A stretch of 64,000 bases of DNA, taken from NCBI GenBank assembly GCA_008704415.1, contig VXIS01000248.1:1-64000 (forward strand), read 5' to 3'. The notes beneath the pieces were generated by a model. The model had not been told where the DNA came from. It was given only the letters and a program-made list of their open reading frames with translations, and ran no database searches. This stretch comes from Sphaerosporella brunnea. Taxonomy: Eukaryota > Ascomycota > Pezizomycetes > Pezizales > Pyronemataceae. The position numbers and the translations under genes are program-made. Each line of letters starts with the position of its first letter. Within the stretch, counting starts at the first letter, position 1. Shown here in pieces: positions 21,025 through 32,646 of this stretch.

Positions 21025-23367
21025 TCAGTCGCTTTCCGGCGCCTTGTGATACTGCCCATCGGGGTATCGCATCTTCAAAGCTTCTCTTCGCAGCTTCTCC
21101 TTGTCCGCATCGTACACCAAGAACTCGTGCAGGGCCTTGCCGGCTGGCACCATGGGCAAGACGGGAACCTTCTTCTGTAGCAATAGTTAGCACTGATCTA
21201 AAGAGTATTAATGGCTGTTACTTACGTCAACCACAACCTCTAGCAAAACGGGTCCATCAGCCTGCAGCCAGTCGTGAATGGTGCTCTTCAGCTCGGAGAG
21301 CTCCTTCACCCTGAATCCCTTCAGTCCCATAGCGTCGGCCAGCTTGAGGAAATCAGGGTTGCTCTGGTGAGTCCACGAGAATCGGTTCTCGTAGAACAAG
21401 CTCTGCCACTGAGTAACCATGCCCTGCTCCTCGTTGTTCAAAACAAGGATCTTGACCCCAATGTTGAACTGAGCGGCGGTCGACAACTCCTGCAACGACA
21501 TGTTGAACGAGGCGTCACCATCGATGTCGATGACAATGGCCTCGGGTCGAGCAACTTTGGCACCGATGGCAGAAGGAAGGCCGAAGCCCATGGTTCCAAG
21601 ACCACCGGAGGTGACCATGGACCGCGGATGTCTCCACCGGAAGTGCTGCGCAGCCCACATCTGGTGCTGACCAACACCAGTGGTGATTACAACATCCTTC
21701 TTGTAGTCCGCAACCTGGTTGGAGATCTCCTCGATGACGGTCTGGGGCTTGATCATGGAGCCAGGGCTCTCACGCTCGTAGTCAAAGGGGTATCGCTTCT
21801 TCCAGTCGGCAATCTGGGCGAACCACTCCGGTCGGCTCTGGACAGGCTGTACCCGGGGAAGGAGGAGCGCAAGGTTGTCGGCGACGTCACCCTCGACAGC
21901 CTCAGTAGCCTGTACAACCTTATTAATGTTCTTAGGCATGATCTCGAAGTGGATGATACCGCCACGGCCGGCCGCGGCGGCCGCCTTAGCCGCAGGGGCG
22001 AACTTAGCGATGTTGCCGGTGACACGGTCATCGAAGCGAGCACCAAGGGCCAGAATCAAGTCGGACTCCTGCATAGCCAAGTTGGCGTAGGCTGATCCGT
22101 GCATACCCAACATGTGCAAACTCTTCTCGTCGAGCTCGTCAAATGCACCAAGACCCTGCAGGGTGGTAGTCACAGGGATCTTGGCCTTCTCGGCCAGCTC
22201 GCGCAGCAAAATGGGGCCCTCAGGCTTCTCGAGAATACCCTGTCCAGCATAGATGACGGGCTTCTTCGCGACAGCCAAGAGGTCAGCGACCTTCTTGATG
22301 GTCGCGTCCAGGTGCTGCTTGTTGAAGGCCTTCGCAGCCATGGACGCAGCGGAGGGGTTGACCGGCAGGTTGGTCGCCAAGGGGATAGCCTGACGAAGAA
22401 CGGCAGCCGTAACGTCCTTCGGAAGATCAACAAGGACAGGGCCAGGCCGTCCGGAAGTCGCAATCTCAAAGGCCTCGTTGATGCGCCGGGGGAGCTCGGC
22501 AACGTTCTTGACCATCACGTTCCACTTGGTGCAGGCGCGCGAGATACCGATAACATCGGCCTCCTGGAACGCATCACTACCAATCGCCGTAGTTGGGACC
22601 TGCCCGCAGAAGACAACAAGGGGGGTTCCGTCGCTCAGGGCATCCTGAAGAGGAGTGACGATGTTGGTAGCACCGGGACCGGAAGTCACCAAGACGACAC
22701 CGGGTTTTCCGGAAGCTCGCGCATATCCCTCCGCCATGTGCCCGGCACCCTGCTCATGCCGAGGCAGGATGAACTCGAAGTGCTTTGAGTTGTAGATGGC
22801 ATCAAACACAGGGAGAATGGCTCCTCCCGGGTACCCGACTGTAACACAAGTGTGAGTCACATGCAAACCCCACGGGGAAAAAAATGAAACACCCACAAAT
22901 GTGCTTGACACCATGCCGCAGCATCATCTCGTGAAAGATTTCACCTCCCGTCATTCCAACCATGCTGCAAAGGCAGTCAGTATGACACAATTGCAAGTTT
23001 ACAATGCACTAGGAAAGCTCACGAGTCATCCATCCGAGGCTGTTTTGAACGCAGCGGGTGGACGGCATGGGCGGCTGATGCAGGCGTATCTACGGCTTGG
23101 TTGAAGGCTGGCGATGGAATCGGCCTCGTCGCCCTGCATTGGTTGTCAGCCACATCGGACGCATGCAGATTTTCTGTAGCGTGGGAAGTCTCACGAGGCT
23201 GCAGACGTCGACGATCTCCGGGTTTTCGGCACATCAGGAACGTTCGCTCTGTTGTACGGTGAGAGAGCAGCTGGAGCCGCAGTGGTAGAGAAGAGCTTGG
23301 GCGTCGGGACGGGCTGGTTTCGGCGCAGAGACCGGATGGGAGCCCTGGCGGCGGCTGACCGGAGCAT
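21025..23367 (-). CDS. ILV2: Acetolactate synthase catalytic subunit (mitochondrial)
   Basis: Exons on the minus strand are 23195-23367, 23023-23133, 22897-22964, 21226-22838 and 21025-21174, encoding 704 residues, normal for fungal Ilv2. The enzyme condenses two pyruvates (or pyruvate and 2-oxobutyrate) using ThDP, in the first common step of valine, leucine and isoleucine synthesis, in mitochondria. Residues 1-60 are Arg/Ser/Ala-rich (MLRSAAARAPIRSLRRNQP...), a matrix presequence. The catalytic Glu is E146 in LPRHEQGAGHMAEGYA; the ThDP/Mg motif GDASFNMSLQEL ending NNEEQGMV is in exon 4. Three small introns crowd the first 500 nt. An ATG-initiated ORF starting at 22914 reads through intron 3 and is not the true start. 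Only the first 37 coding nt lie outside the palindrome. Confidence 0.95.
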
Positions 23368-24194
23368 TGTGACTTGTAAAGGGCGGGAGAACTGTGGGGG
23401 AGGAGAAGCTTTTCAGGCGAAAGCGCGAGATCGACCGAGCGGCAGGATTGAGTGGAGAGGAGAAGCGGAGAAGAAGCTCGAAGGTGCTCGCGATTGCCTT
23501 TGGGGGCTTGTGGTGTTTTGGGGAGGTGGTTGCTCCAGGAGTTGGGAGTCAGAGGCACGGCACAAAGAGTCAACGGAAAAAAACCGACATGGCCGGCCGT
23601 TAGATTGCCGCGGTCCTGTTTTATGGCCAATCAAAGTGCTCACAGGGCAGCAAAAATCGGGCTTGGGGGTGAAATCTTGGCGAACCCCGCGAAAAACACA
23701 AACGCTTGGAAGGGTTCCGCCAATTGCGCAGCGCCCAGCGTCGCAGACGAGGAAGCGGAGCTGAGCTGTCGCCCGACATCCGGCATGCGAAGGAGGGGGC
23801 CTTGCGCCGTGCTATGTAGATCTGTCGACAACTTCGCACTCTCGTCCAGCCTGCCCACCGCAAACGCTGGACTGGAGGGCCATCAGCCCGCAGCTGATGC
23901 CTCGCCTCTTGTTCCGGCCCGAATACAACCTGGGGTACACCTAGCTTGCCTGTGCGGTGTATAATTCATTAATCCATGCAATTGCTCAATGCTTGCTTGC
24001 AATTCCCGGCGTTGGGGGCAGCAATAAACGAGGAGGAATAGATCTGTAGGCTTATTGAAGTCAATTCGAGTGTTATTTTATACAAGTTATTACAATGAAC
24101 GGCCGTAAGAGACCTCGCTCGGAAGACCTCTAGGTTCATAGAACAGCACTCGAATCTATTCAACCTCAAAAAATACAGGTCTTCCCGCAACCGA
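23368..24194. other. ILV2 promoter and alpha-glucosidase 3' flank
   Basis: The first unique sequence beyond the palindrome. It holds the ILV2 promoter with two TGACTC sites and, farther on, the 3' flank of the alpha-glucosidase. Overlapping ORFs of 170 codons (23252-23764, 23452-23964) have no recognisable domain. Confidence 0.5.
23546..23572 (-). promoter_or_regulatory. Two Gcn4/CpcA-type TGACTC sites
   Basis: GAGTCA occurs at 23546-23551 and 23567-23572, which is TGACTC on the ILV2 strand, about 180 and 205 bp upstream of the start codon. TGACTC is the core of the Gcn4/CpcA (general amino-acid control) element, and ILV2-type genes are known targets in fungi. Site function here is inferred. 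The left ILV2 copy cannot show this because the window ends first. Confidence 0.5.
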
Positions 24195-26190
24195 TCACCC
24201 AATGAACATCGCCGCCTCAAACGGCCTCAACACCATCTTACCCGCTTCCATCTCGAGCTCCTCGTAATTCCCCAACTTCCTGCAGTCCTCCCTAACCAGC
24301 GCAATAACCTCCTTCCGCTCAGGTGGCGGCGTCCACTCGAGGGTCTCCTCCGTAAAATTCACCACCACCAGTGCTTGCTGCTTTCCATACATCCTCTTGT
24401 ACACCAGCACCTCCTTGTCCTCTTTTGCCAACATCTCAAAGTCTCCATATATCAGCACATCCTTGTGCTGCTTCCTCACTTGCAACACACGCTTCCAAAA
24501 CGAGAATACGCTGGAGCCATCGCATGTTTGTAGAGCTGCATTCCAGCTGTGGTAATCTTCGTTGACGCGCATCCAAGGCTTTCCCGCGGTGAAGCCGCCG
24601 TGGGGAGTGCTGTCCCACTGTTTGATATTTATATTAGCAGTGCTTGGTCCTTAGTGTAAAAAAAAAAATGTAAAAATACCTGAACCGGGGTTCTAGCATG
24701 ATCGCGAGCTTTAAGATGCATAGCTCTCAAGAAGTCCTCCATCGTTTCCCTATCACCGCTTTCCTGTGCACTAGCAAAAACCATCAGCACCCAGCCCTAC
24801 AAAACCTCGACGACAAACCCCACTTTTTGTATGCGTTCTGAGTCTCGCAGTCAAGATACTCCTCGACAGGCCAGTCATAAGGAATGTTTTTCATCCCCAG
24901 CTCCTGGCCTTGGTAGATATATATTGTACCGCTCTGTCCCGCCTCAAGAGTCGCAAGCATCTTTGCTACTCTCGCCCGCATGACGGGATCATCGTCCGTA
25001 ATTTTCCGGTCCACAAACCGACTGACACACCGTGGCTGATCGTGGCTCTCAAGGCACACCGAGTTCCAGCCTACCCACAACCCGTCAGAATTGAAGCTTC
25101 CCATCAGCTTACGAGGGACCACAAACCATCGTTTTCGATCATGAAGGTCTGCCACTTCTCCATGATCCCCTTTAGGGTCCTCAAGTCCCACTGACTCTTA
25201 GGCCACGAGTACCGACCGTTATTTCCAAAATCCATCGTAATCCTGGAAGCTCTTATCAGACACCTTCTCGGCTCTTGCGTCAAGGCCTGGAACCCACATG
25301 TCAAACTGGAAGAGCATGTCCAGTTCTCCCCTGTCCGCACCAATAACCTTCAGAGCATCTTCCGGCTCCGTCATCCACGGCGTCTCTCCGACCGTCATAA
25401 CATCATACCTACTCAACACCTGAGCCCTGATCCCCCTCAAAAACTCATGCAGCCTAGGACCATTCGAAAACAACTTCTCCGCCGGTTGAAGAAACCGCCC
25501 GGGGATAATAACCGGCGCATCAGGGAATCCGCTCGCTTTGCTAATAAGCTCAATAACATCCATCCGAAACCCATCCACCTTTTTGTCCAGCCAAAACCGC
25601 ATCATCTCAAAAACCTCCTTTCGAACCTCCTCGCATTCCCAGTTGAGATCCGGCTGTTCCTTCAGGAAACAGTGGAGATAATACTGTTCCGTGGTCTGAT
25701 CCCATTCCCACGCGCTGCCTCCAAACACTGCCTGCCAGTTATTCGGAGGCATCCTATTTCCCTGGTCATCGAATTTTGGGTCCCGCCACACATACCAGTT
25801 CCTCCTCTCACTCCGCCTGGAGTTCTTCGAATCCTGGAACCACTCATGCTGATCGGAAGTGTGGTTGACAACGAGGTCCATGACCAGCTTCATGCCTCTG
25901 GCATGAAGTCCGTCCACCAGCTGCTCCAGGTCGTGCATATTCCCATACTTCGGATCGATAGCGCGGTAGTCCGAGATGTCGTAGCCCATATCCTTATCCG
26001 GGGACTTGTACACGGGCGAAACCCAGATGATGTCCACCCCCAGGTCGTGGAGGTAGTCCAGCTTCGAGATTATACCCGGGATGTCACCGATACCGTCGGC
26101 GTTGCTGTCTTTGAAGCTTGACGGGTAGATTTGGTATATAGAGGATTCTTTCCACCAACGGCGGCGGTTGGAGGGAACGGTGAATGCCAT
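24195..26190 (-). CDS. GH13 alpha-glucosidase (maltase/isomaltase type)
   Basis: Minus-strand exons are 25127-26190, 24824-25070, 24680-24770 and 24195-24617. The product is 607 residues if one extra base is removed from the A4 run at 25227-25230 (minus-strand TTTT). Without that, the frame ends at FQDYDGFWK*. The enzyme hydrolyses terminal alpha-glucosidic bonds of maltose or isomaltose. Seen are RWWKESSIYQIYP, DLVVNHTSDQHEWF, nucleophile D211 in GFRMDVIE, acid/base E269 in TVGET and ESHDQPR (usually ENHDQPR). The C-terminal beta domain ends in FEAAMFIG. No signal peptide is seen from M1, so it is probably intracellular. An in-frame upstream ATG at 26394 would add 68 residues with no similarity. 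The phases close exactly after the one-base correction, so a read error is likely. Confidence 0.85.
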
Positions 26191-26518
26191 GTTTGACTTC
26201 TGGGCTGTGAGTGTGGCCTGGAGGTTGATGGCCGTACCATTGGCTTTTTGAGGTGCCCATGTCGTCCCCGCGTGCGGAGAAGCTGCACTACGTACGTCAT
26301 ATGCAGAGCACCGTGCAGGCGTCCTACCCGTGTTCAGGCAGTGAAAAAACCCCTCTGCAACCTGCCTTCTCAAGAAATGTTTGAATGTTTGCAATCATAA
26401 GTGATAACGCGGTGGTGGTACAAGTGCCTAGTATACAGCAAAGGCAACATGCCCCAAATCTCCAAATCACAATCTCATTAATCTATACCTATCCCCGCAA
26501 TCATACATCCGGAGTCCA
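26191..26518. other. Alpha-glucosidase promoter / EMC7 3' flank
   Basis: A 328-bp gap between two genes on the same strand. An open frame runs upstream from the alpha-glucosidase start but has no recognisable sequence. No other gene was seen. Confidence 0.5.
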
Positions 26519-27308
26519 TCATTTCCGTTTCCCGCCGCGTTCCTGTTCCTGTGCCGGCGGCGCCGGAGAAGAAGGCTTACTCCTCCCCGCCAAAAAGCTA
26601 GCCATATCAAAGTTCGCGAGGGGGTTCGGCTGGTTCTGTGCCGTCGCAGCACGCTTCTTCTTCTGCTCCTCGAGCTCCGCCATAAACTCAGGATCCACTA
26701 TTCATCATCAGCACTCCGTCGAACACCCACAAAGGCCCGGGGGACGAACTCTTATCCATCAGCTTCGGCAAGAACATCATGCTGATGACGGAAAAGATCG
26801 CGATCAAGATCATCGGCGACCCAAGCATCTTCATAGGATTGAAGCCCTCGCGCGTAACGTAGTATTCAGCCGCCTTAACCGGTTGAAGCTCCTAGAAGCC
26901 GCATATCAGCTCCCTTCCTGCGCCTCAACCATCTCTGTGATCATGGAAACATACAATCGGCACGCCCTTCTTCTCCCCAACATTACTCCACGGATTGCCT
27001 CTGAACGTCTGTGCGACCTTAACCTCGCCATCACGGGCAACATCCACGCGCAGTGGCGCAAAATGGTGTGTTGAGCAAGCGGTATCAAGAAGGTAGCTTC
27101 CCTCGCTGACATTTCGGAAAACAAAGGTGTTGTCGGCGCGGAGCCGCGTGTAATATTGCGCCCCGGAGGTGGTGAGCGTTATTGTTGTATCGGCTGGGAG
27201 AACGGAGGGGTTTGGGAGCTGCTGAGAAGGCGAAATGCTGCCACGAATGGTGGTAAGTGCGGCCGCGAAAGATAGGTAGGCGCTCAAGGCGAGGAGTTGG
27301 AGTTTCAT
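26519..27308 (-). CDS. EMC7: ER membrane protein complex subunit 7
   Basis: Minus-strand exons are 26955-27308, 26750-26891 and 26519-26697, encoding 224 residues. Emc7 (yeast Sop4) is a lumenal beta-sandwich subunit of the EMC insertase, which places tail-anchored and multi-pass proteins into the ER membrane. Residues 1-18 form a signal peptide (MKLQLLALSAYLSFAAAL). The beta domain runs through SPSQQLPNPSVLPADTTITL and LRVDVARDGEVKVAQTFRG. A single membrane helix is MILIAIFSVISMMFLPKLM, followed by MDPEFMAELEEQKKKRA and a basic cytosolic tail ending GGKRK. Introns 26892-26954 (GTATGT...TTCTAG) and 26698-26749 (GTTCGT...ATAG) restore the family's continuous sequence. Confidence 0.85.
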
Positions 27309-27674
27309 CGTGAAAGTGGTTGCCAGACAGAGTACTGTGTTGCTGCGTGGCCTGGAAGGTAAGTACAACTGACAGTAGTTTGCGCTGACTAGTGTGGTCC
27401 GGGTAATGATCTCCACGGTCATGGGAGATCACCGACTATAGTATAGACAAAACCTTCAACCGGGAATTCGAAGATGTATCGTAGTAACTTATCTAATGTT
27501 CTCAAAGCCCCAGGTTTTCCCAATCTGCAGAGTTTCTTCCAAAGCACACTTGGTCATTCGGGCATTCGCTTTTAAAGCCTGCGAGTGATACCCAGTGAAT
27601 GCACAGAACACACTTGCTCTGCTCTCAGTCTGTCGAGAGACGTATACGGTCTTTTAGGGCAACCGGTAGGAGTT
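27309..27674. other. EMC7 upstream region
   Basis: No coding region was recognised. It lies between the EMC7 start codon and the third dispersed-repeat copy. Confidence 0.4.
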
Positions 27675-28148
27675 GATAAAGACGGTTCGATTGGGTAGCT
27701 TTCTGGTACGCAATATAAGTTTAGTTAAACTTAGCCAATAGATTACAGCGTTTGTGAGAGGTATAAAACTTTGTTTGATGCGCCGGCGGCGGCCTCACCA
27801 CCAAAAAGCTCGGCATCCAGGAGAAAGTGCCACTGCACAAACCCGGAGGCACCTCGTAAGCCGGTATGTCAAATAGTACCGCGGCCGTCAAAGTCCTGTG
27901 TGGGAACTTGCAGACAACGCTCAGGCTTCTTCACACACTTTCCAACTCAATTTATGGAGGGAGCCAGGGGTGGGAGCCCGGACGTTGAGAAAAGTCAAAA
28001 AAAAAAAAAAAGGCGCGATTCATGAGCCGTCACTCAGCCGTGGCATAGCTTTTTTTTTTTTTTTTTTTCAGTGTAGTTTTGCCTCAAGCTCGGTATCGAC
28101 TTCAGAAAGGTATCAAATTGTGAGTGTAAATAGTATTTATAGACCCCT
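27675..28148. repeat. Degenerate dispersed repeat, copy 3
   Basis: This is a diverged relative of 4243-4637 (and its mirror). It has about 105 extra nt between CGCAATATA and AAAGTGCCACTG, and point differences throughout. On the minus strand the longer copy keeps a better frame (VLFDIPAYEVPPGLCSGTF), where copy 1 has lost a base. Both copies have an A-run of 15-17 after GTTGAGAAAAGTC and a T-run after GGCATA, in the same positions. Confidence 0.7.
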
Positions 28149-29224
28149 AGCAACCGGTGTCTTACGATCGAATGCATATGTTGGGGTTAAGGCTTCGAGT
28201 CGAGCCAAAATCCAGAATCCTCACATATTACACTCGGGAAATGTGTTCGGCCCTATGATTCCAGCTTGAGCCGAAGTTAATTTTGTGGGTCAAGTTGCGT
28301 GAATGACGGAGAGCTAACTCAAGATTTTGGTTACAGGAGTTATTTTCACTATCACAATATTCACAGCATTTTGAAAGTTCTATATTGTGCGAAGCCAAAA
28401 GGGTTATCTAAATCTTGAATATATTTGTCTCAAAAGCATGATATTTCGGGAGCACCGAACGGGCCCTTGTGGTAAAACCCAGTGTTATCGATGCGCTCTT
28501 TGTGATTTTGGCTTAAGTTTGAATAGGAAAAATCGGTTCGAGGAACCTCATTGATTGCCAGAGCATCAAATATAAAAAAGCTGAAGACAAGAAATAAAAA
28601 AAAGCCTATACAGTGTGGATTAAGTACATGTTTGGAGGAAAAAACAATTGTTACACATCGTGAATCGAAAAAAAAAAAAGAAAAGAAAAAAGAAAAAAAA
28701 ACAGCCAGAATTTCAAAAGCAACAGAAAAGTCAAAGCTGAAAATGCATCCCACCGTAAAGTCCGAAGAAAACAAATACAAGAGGACAAACAGCGTCCACA
28801 AATGCCAGAACTAATCCGTATAGCGTACAGCAGCAAGAAGAAAACAGAAAACAGAAATATGCTCCGATAGAAAGACATTTCCAGAAAAAAAAAAGAAAAA
28901 AAAAGCACCCGCAAAAAACAGCCAGAAGGAAAAAAGAAATTCGTCAAAGAAAACCACAACAACCTGCTAAGTGCGTCTATGCAACCTCCATGTAACATAG
29001 TTTACAGTCCCAACCAACTAATGCCTCTACTATACAGCTTCCATGGCACTTACAGTCCAAACCCCATTCATGGAACCGTTCACAGAAAGAAAATGCTCGC
29101 TCATTAGTAAAACAAACGTTGTCCATGTCGATCGATGGTATCCGGCGCGTGTTCGATCCAAACTAAAGATACAGAAGAAGGAAACCAACAGCCGTGATCC
29201 GTCGTTTACAAGTCGTTTGATTCA
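28149..29224. other. AT-rich 3' flank of the Pumilio gene
   Basis: An A-rich stretch (about 28550-28960) with many AAAAGAAAA-type runs on the plus strand. Antisense ORFs here are Phe-rich shadows of these runs. No gene or RNA was identified. Confidence 0.5.
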
Positions 29225-32200
29225 TTACACAAGGAACTGAGTTCCCAGCTCGGGGCGGAACGGCGGGGGATATGAATGCTGTTGTACAGGACCAGGGCGG
29301 ACTGCTCCCTGATTGTGAATGACCGGACGCATCGGAGACGGCTGACTGTAGGAGTTCGATCGAGAATGACTGGCAGATGATCCTCCGTTCGGGAAGGGCA
29401 TGTTGATCTTGCTGTCGTTCATTGCCAACTTGCTTTGAATGCGACGTCCGTAAGGGAAATTCCGAATGGATGGCAGCAATGGCATGATGGCCTCAGCCAG
29501 CTTCTGACGAGTCACAGGATCGGCATAGTCGATCTGAACATGTTAGTAATGCCACAAGATATTTGGACCAGAATGAGCTCACCGAAGTCTGAATGACGTA
29601 GTTCGCATAGCAATCCCGCAGCATGTCCTCAATACGTCCGGAGGATATCATCTCCTCGATCAAAAGTTTCTTCGTGTCGGCTTCGGCAACTCGAATACAC
29701 TGCAACACTCAGCATCGAGCCCATGTGCGGTTAGACTGGGAGCAAACCTTCTCAATCACGTTGGAACTAAATTTCTGCTTCGCCAGGTCGCAGATCATGC
29801 CACGGAACTTGAGAATCACCGGCTCAGAGAGAGTAGGCTCTCCCAGATCGAGGATATACTGGACAACGTAGTTGCCAAAAGCGTCTTGAACGAGCTCCAG
29901 GGAGTGGTTGGTGATCCGCTGTATGAGCTGGATCTTCTGGAGACCAGAAGCGTGATCTATACACCTCTGGAGAACGCAGCACCCGTGACGGTGAGTTCCA
30001 ACCGGAATGCAGTTCTCTCCAACAGCATCGAAGATAAACTGTATCAGAGTAAGCATTGCAATCAAAAAACTAGGGCAATGCGAATTTGGTTCACTAACCT
30101 GCGAATCCTCCGCCTTCAACCTGTTCAGGCACTTCTGGATGACGTGATTGCCGTTCAAATCCTGGATCAATTCGACGACCTTGCTCTCGAGAGCATGAAC
30201 AATGGTCTCGACCTGCTCAGGAGTTGAGACAAACTCAATCATCTTTTGCAGAGCCCTGGTTCCATGCTGATTCAACGCAATCTCGACTAAGCGAGGTGCG
30301 GCCGTCTTCACCAGAACGGTGCGCTGCTCATCGTTCGTGAACTCCAGGAGCCTCTGGCAGAGGTAGTTGCCGAAGGGATCTAGAGGATGTCAGCGCTGTA
30401 AGAGGATGCCCCGGGATTGACCTGTACACACCAGTCATGAGCTCGACGACATGAGCATGTGTCTCCTTGAAGATCATCTCCACATATTGAGGGTTCTGCT
30501 CTTCGAGCTTCTTCTGCAGGTAACGACAGCCATGCTGGTCCTTGCAAAGTCCGTAGATTTCATTCACGAGGTTCTCCAGTTTGACATTGGCAAAGCGGTT
30601 GACTAGACTCTCATCAGCAACGCCATCCAGCGGGAATGATTTTTTAGTGCACACCTTCACCTTCACTATTTCTCTTCTGCATATTACGGCCCGAGATGCT
30701 ATGGCTCTGAGAGCCATCATTGGCCTTGCCGTTTTGTCCCGGATACACGGGATAGGCTCCATATGGTGCATTGTGGAAATTGATGTTGATCTGTCCGTAT
30801 GCTCCATAAAGACTGGGAGAGGGCAACGGAGACACTCCGGTGGGCGTCATGACTGCCATGTGACCAAGACCGGCGGACAAAGGGGGCCCAAACATGGTAC
30901 CCGTCTATGCGTCCTCTGTTAGCAGAGGGCGGGTGGTTTCAGAGTATCAGAAGCTTACAGCAGCATTGATAGAAAGCTCACGACTGTGCCTCTGCCTGTC
31001 GAGGGGACCCCTGCTAAAGGCGTTGCTCTGTATACCGCCAATTGTCCGCATGGTTGGAATGTCCGATGTGGAAAAGGAAGGTTGAAGCTTGGGCATCGAA
31101 CTCTGACGGCTATGGCTAGGCTCGATCTTGGTGTTTACGTTCTCGGTGAAGGTCGAGAAGCCAAAGTCGGTTGAAGCTCTATCAAATCTATGGATAGCAG
31201 CAGGGGAGTCCGTCTGAGGGGCAATCTTGGGAGACGAATTGCTAGTCGGTGTGTAGGGGTAATTGTTCACCGGCAAGCTGTGCTGAGCAGGTCGATGGGT
31301 ACGAGTGAAAGTTGTGTGACCCCACATAGGCTGTTCGACACCGACGTTCTCAGGGTAGGCAAGATCCAACGCAGCAGAAGAAGCAGAAAGCTAAACAAAA
31401 AATAACAGTGAGCGATCAACAATGGTGAGACTGACGCTAGAAGTAGCGGGTACCTTTCCAGGATGGCTCTGAGTGAGAATAGGGAAGTTGTTCTCAGTGT
31501 CCATCATCTGAAGGTACGACTTTACGTTCGGCGAAGTGGTAACTGCTTTTTTCGAGGAGCTGTTTTTCTCGGCCTGATCGTCTTCGAACAAAAAGTCGGC
31601 GGTGTTGATGGAGCCCAGTCCAAATCGTGAGGATCCGGAGTGTAGTGAGTTGTCGAGAGAGTTGCTTGGCAGGGAGTTTCTGTTTAAGCTTAAACATAAG
31701 CATGTCTTGAACTTCACAGCAATGCACTCGGTCGTTATGGTAGCGTACCTGATGCTCGAGCGTTGGCCTATCGGAGCCTGAGTGGGTGTTCCGAGAACCT
31801 GATTTTCGTCAGAGTTACGGCGAGATCCTGGAACCGATCTGGAATTGTTCTGAGACATGAGGGACAGAACATCCTCAGATGGGGGCGTGATGAGCTGCTG
31901 CTGATCCGGACGGTTACTAACAGTTGGAGGCGTAGCCAGGAGAGCAGATGCTTTGGGACGTCCGTAGGGTCCATCCCGGAGCTCCGGCGGAGTTGCAGGT
32001 TCGTTTGGTCCGGCCGACAAAGAAGCGCGCTCCCTGCTCTTCATGAGGGCAATGCGGTCGAGATTCTGGGCCATCATGAGAATTTCCTCCTCGTCCCGGC
32101 GGTTTTGTGCCTCGATGATTTTGAGGTGTGCCTCATATTTTTTTTGCTCTTGCCTTCGTGACTCGTACTGCATTTGCTTTTGCTGGATTAACTTTTTCAA

Positions 32201-32646
32201 CGTTCCAATTAGCCGTATGACACGATTCAAATTCTAACGAGTTCATACTTGTTGAGCTCTGAGACGCTCCTATCCATTCCAAAGTTAGCAACCCCAATCC
32301 AGCTGAGGCGTCACCCCCGAATAAATAAAGAAAGAAAAAAAAAAAAAAAAAAAATCATCCACGGCCTACGTACCTCAGCGTCCATGGGAAGATCCAAAGT
32401 TTCTGAAGTGGGTATCCGAGCAAGCCTCGACTGATCCCAAACCGATGCGAGCTGGGGGGTATTCATAGCATCCGCAGTGAAGCGACGTGTGAGGCCAGCC
32501 CTGATATCGGCTGCAGCCGGCGGTTGGTTGGGGTCGGCGGTGGAACGAAGCGGGGCATATGCGGAGGCGGGGAACTGTTGTCCATCCATGACCCGAAAAC
32601 GCATCTCGTCAAGGTGTCGATCATGCACGGTAGCAGAGAAGGCCAT
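29225..32646 (-). CDS. Pumilio/PUF RNA-binding protein (Puf4/Mpt5-like)
   Basis: Eleven minus-strand exons close in phase: 32374-32646, 32249-32269, 31749-32191, 31454-31679, 30959-31390, 30655-30904, 30432-30602, 30099-30379, 29748-30038, 29583-29699 and 29225-29533, giving 937 residues. PUF proteins bind 3'-UTR motifs and control mRNA decay and translation. The N-terminal half is low complexity (Ser/Asn/Pro) with a Gln-rich stretch (LIQQKQMQYE). The PUF domain spans roughly residues 550-900: DQHGCRYLQ, DPFGNYLCQ, NQHGTRALQ, NGNHVIQKCL, THRHGCCVLQRCIDHA, DAFGNYVVQYIL, KFSSNVIEK, ANYVIQTS and PYGRRIQSKL. The THRHGCCVLQRC repeat is typical of Puf4/Mpt5. Exon 2 is only 21 nt (ERLRAQQ). Confidence 0.9.

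Larger units (their letters stand above)
11682..23330. repeat. Right arm of 23.3-kb palindrome
   Basis: This is the mirror of 1-11672. It holds intact reading frames for ILV2 and the Ebp1-like gene and an in-frame 3' part of XRCC4. At 23330 it passes into unique sequence with no break inside the ILV2 first exon (start codon 23365-23367), so this arm is continuous with the rest of the chromosome. Two long C-tracts present in the left arm are nearly absent here (near 17168 and 16968), which suggests reduced accuracy at G-runs on this strand. Confidence 0.97.

Noticed and set aside
21208..22914. ILV2 start at 22914
   Set aside because: The first 32 codons of this ORF are intron 3 read through; splicing restores KHIFGYPGGA and an upstream presequence.
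1..23330. A giant mobile element such as a Starship, or a viral inverted terminal repeat
   Set aside because: No tyrosine-recombinase captain, transposase, integrase or viral gene is present; the content is conserved chromosomal genes.
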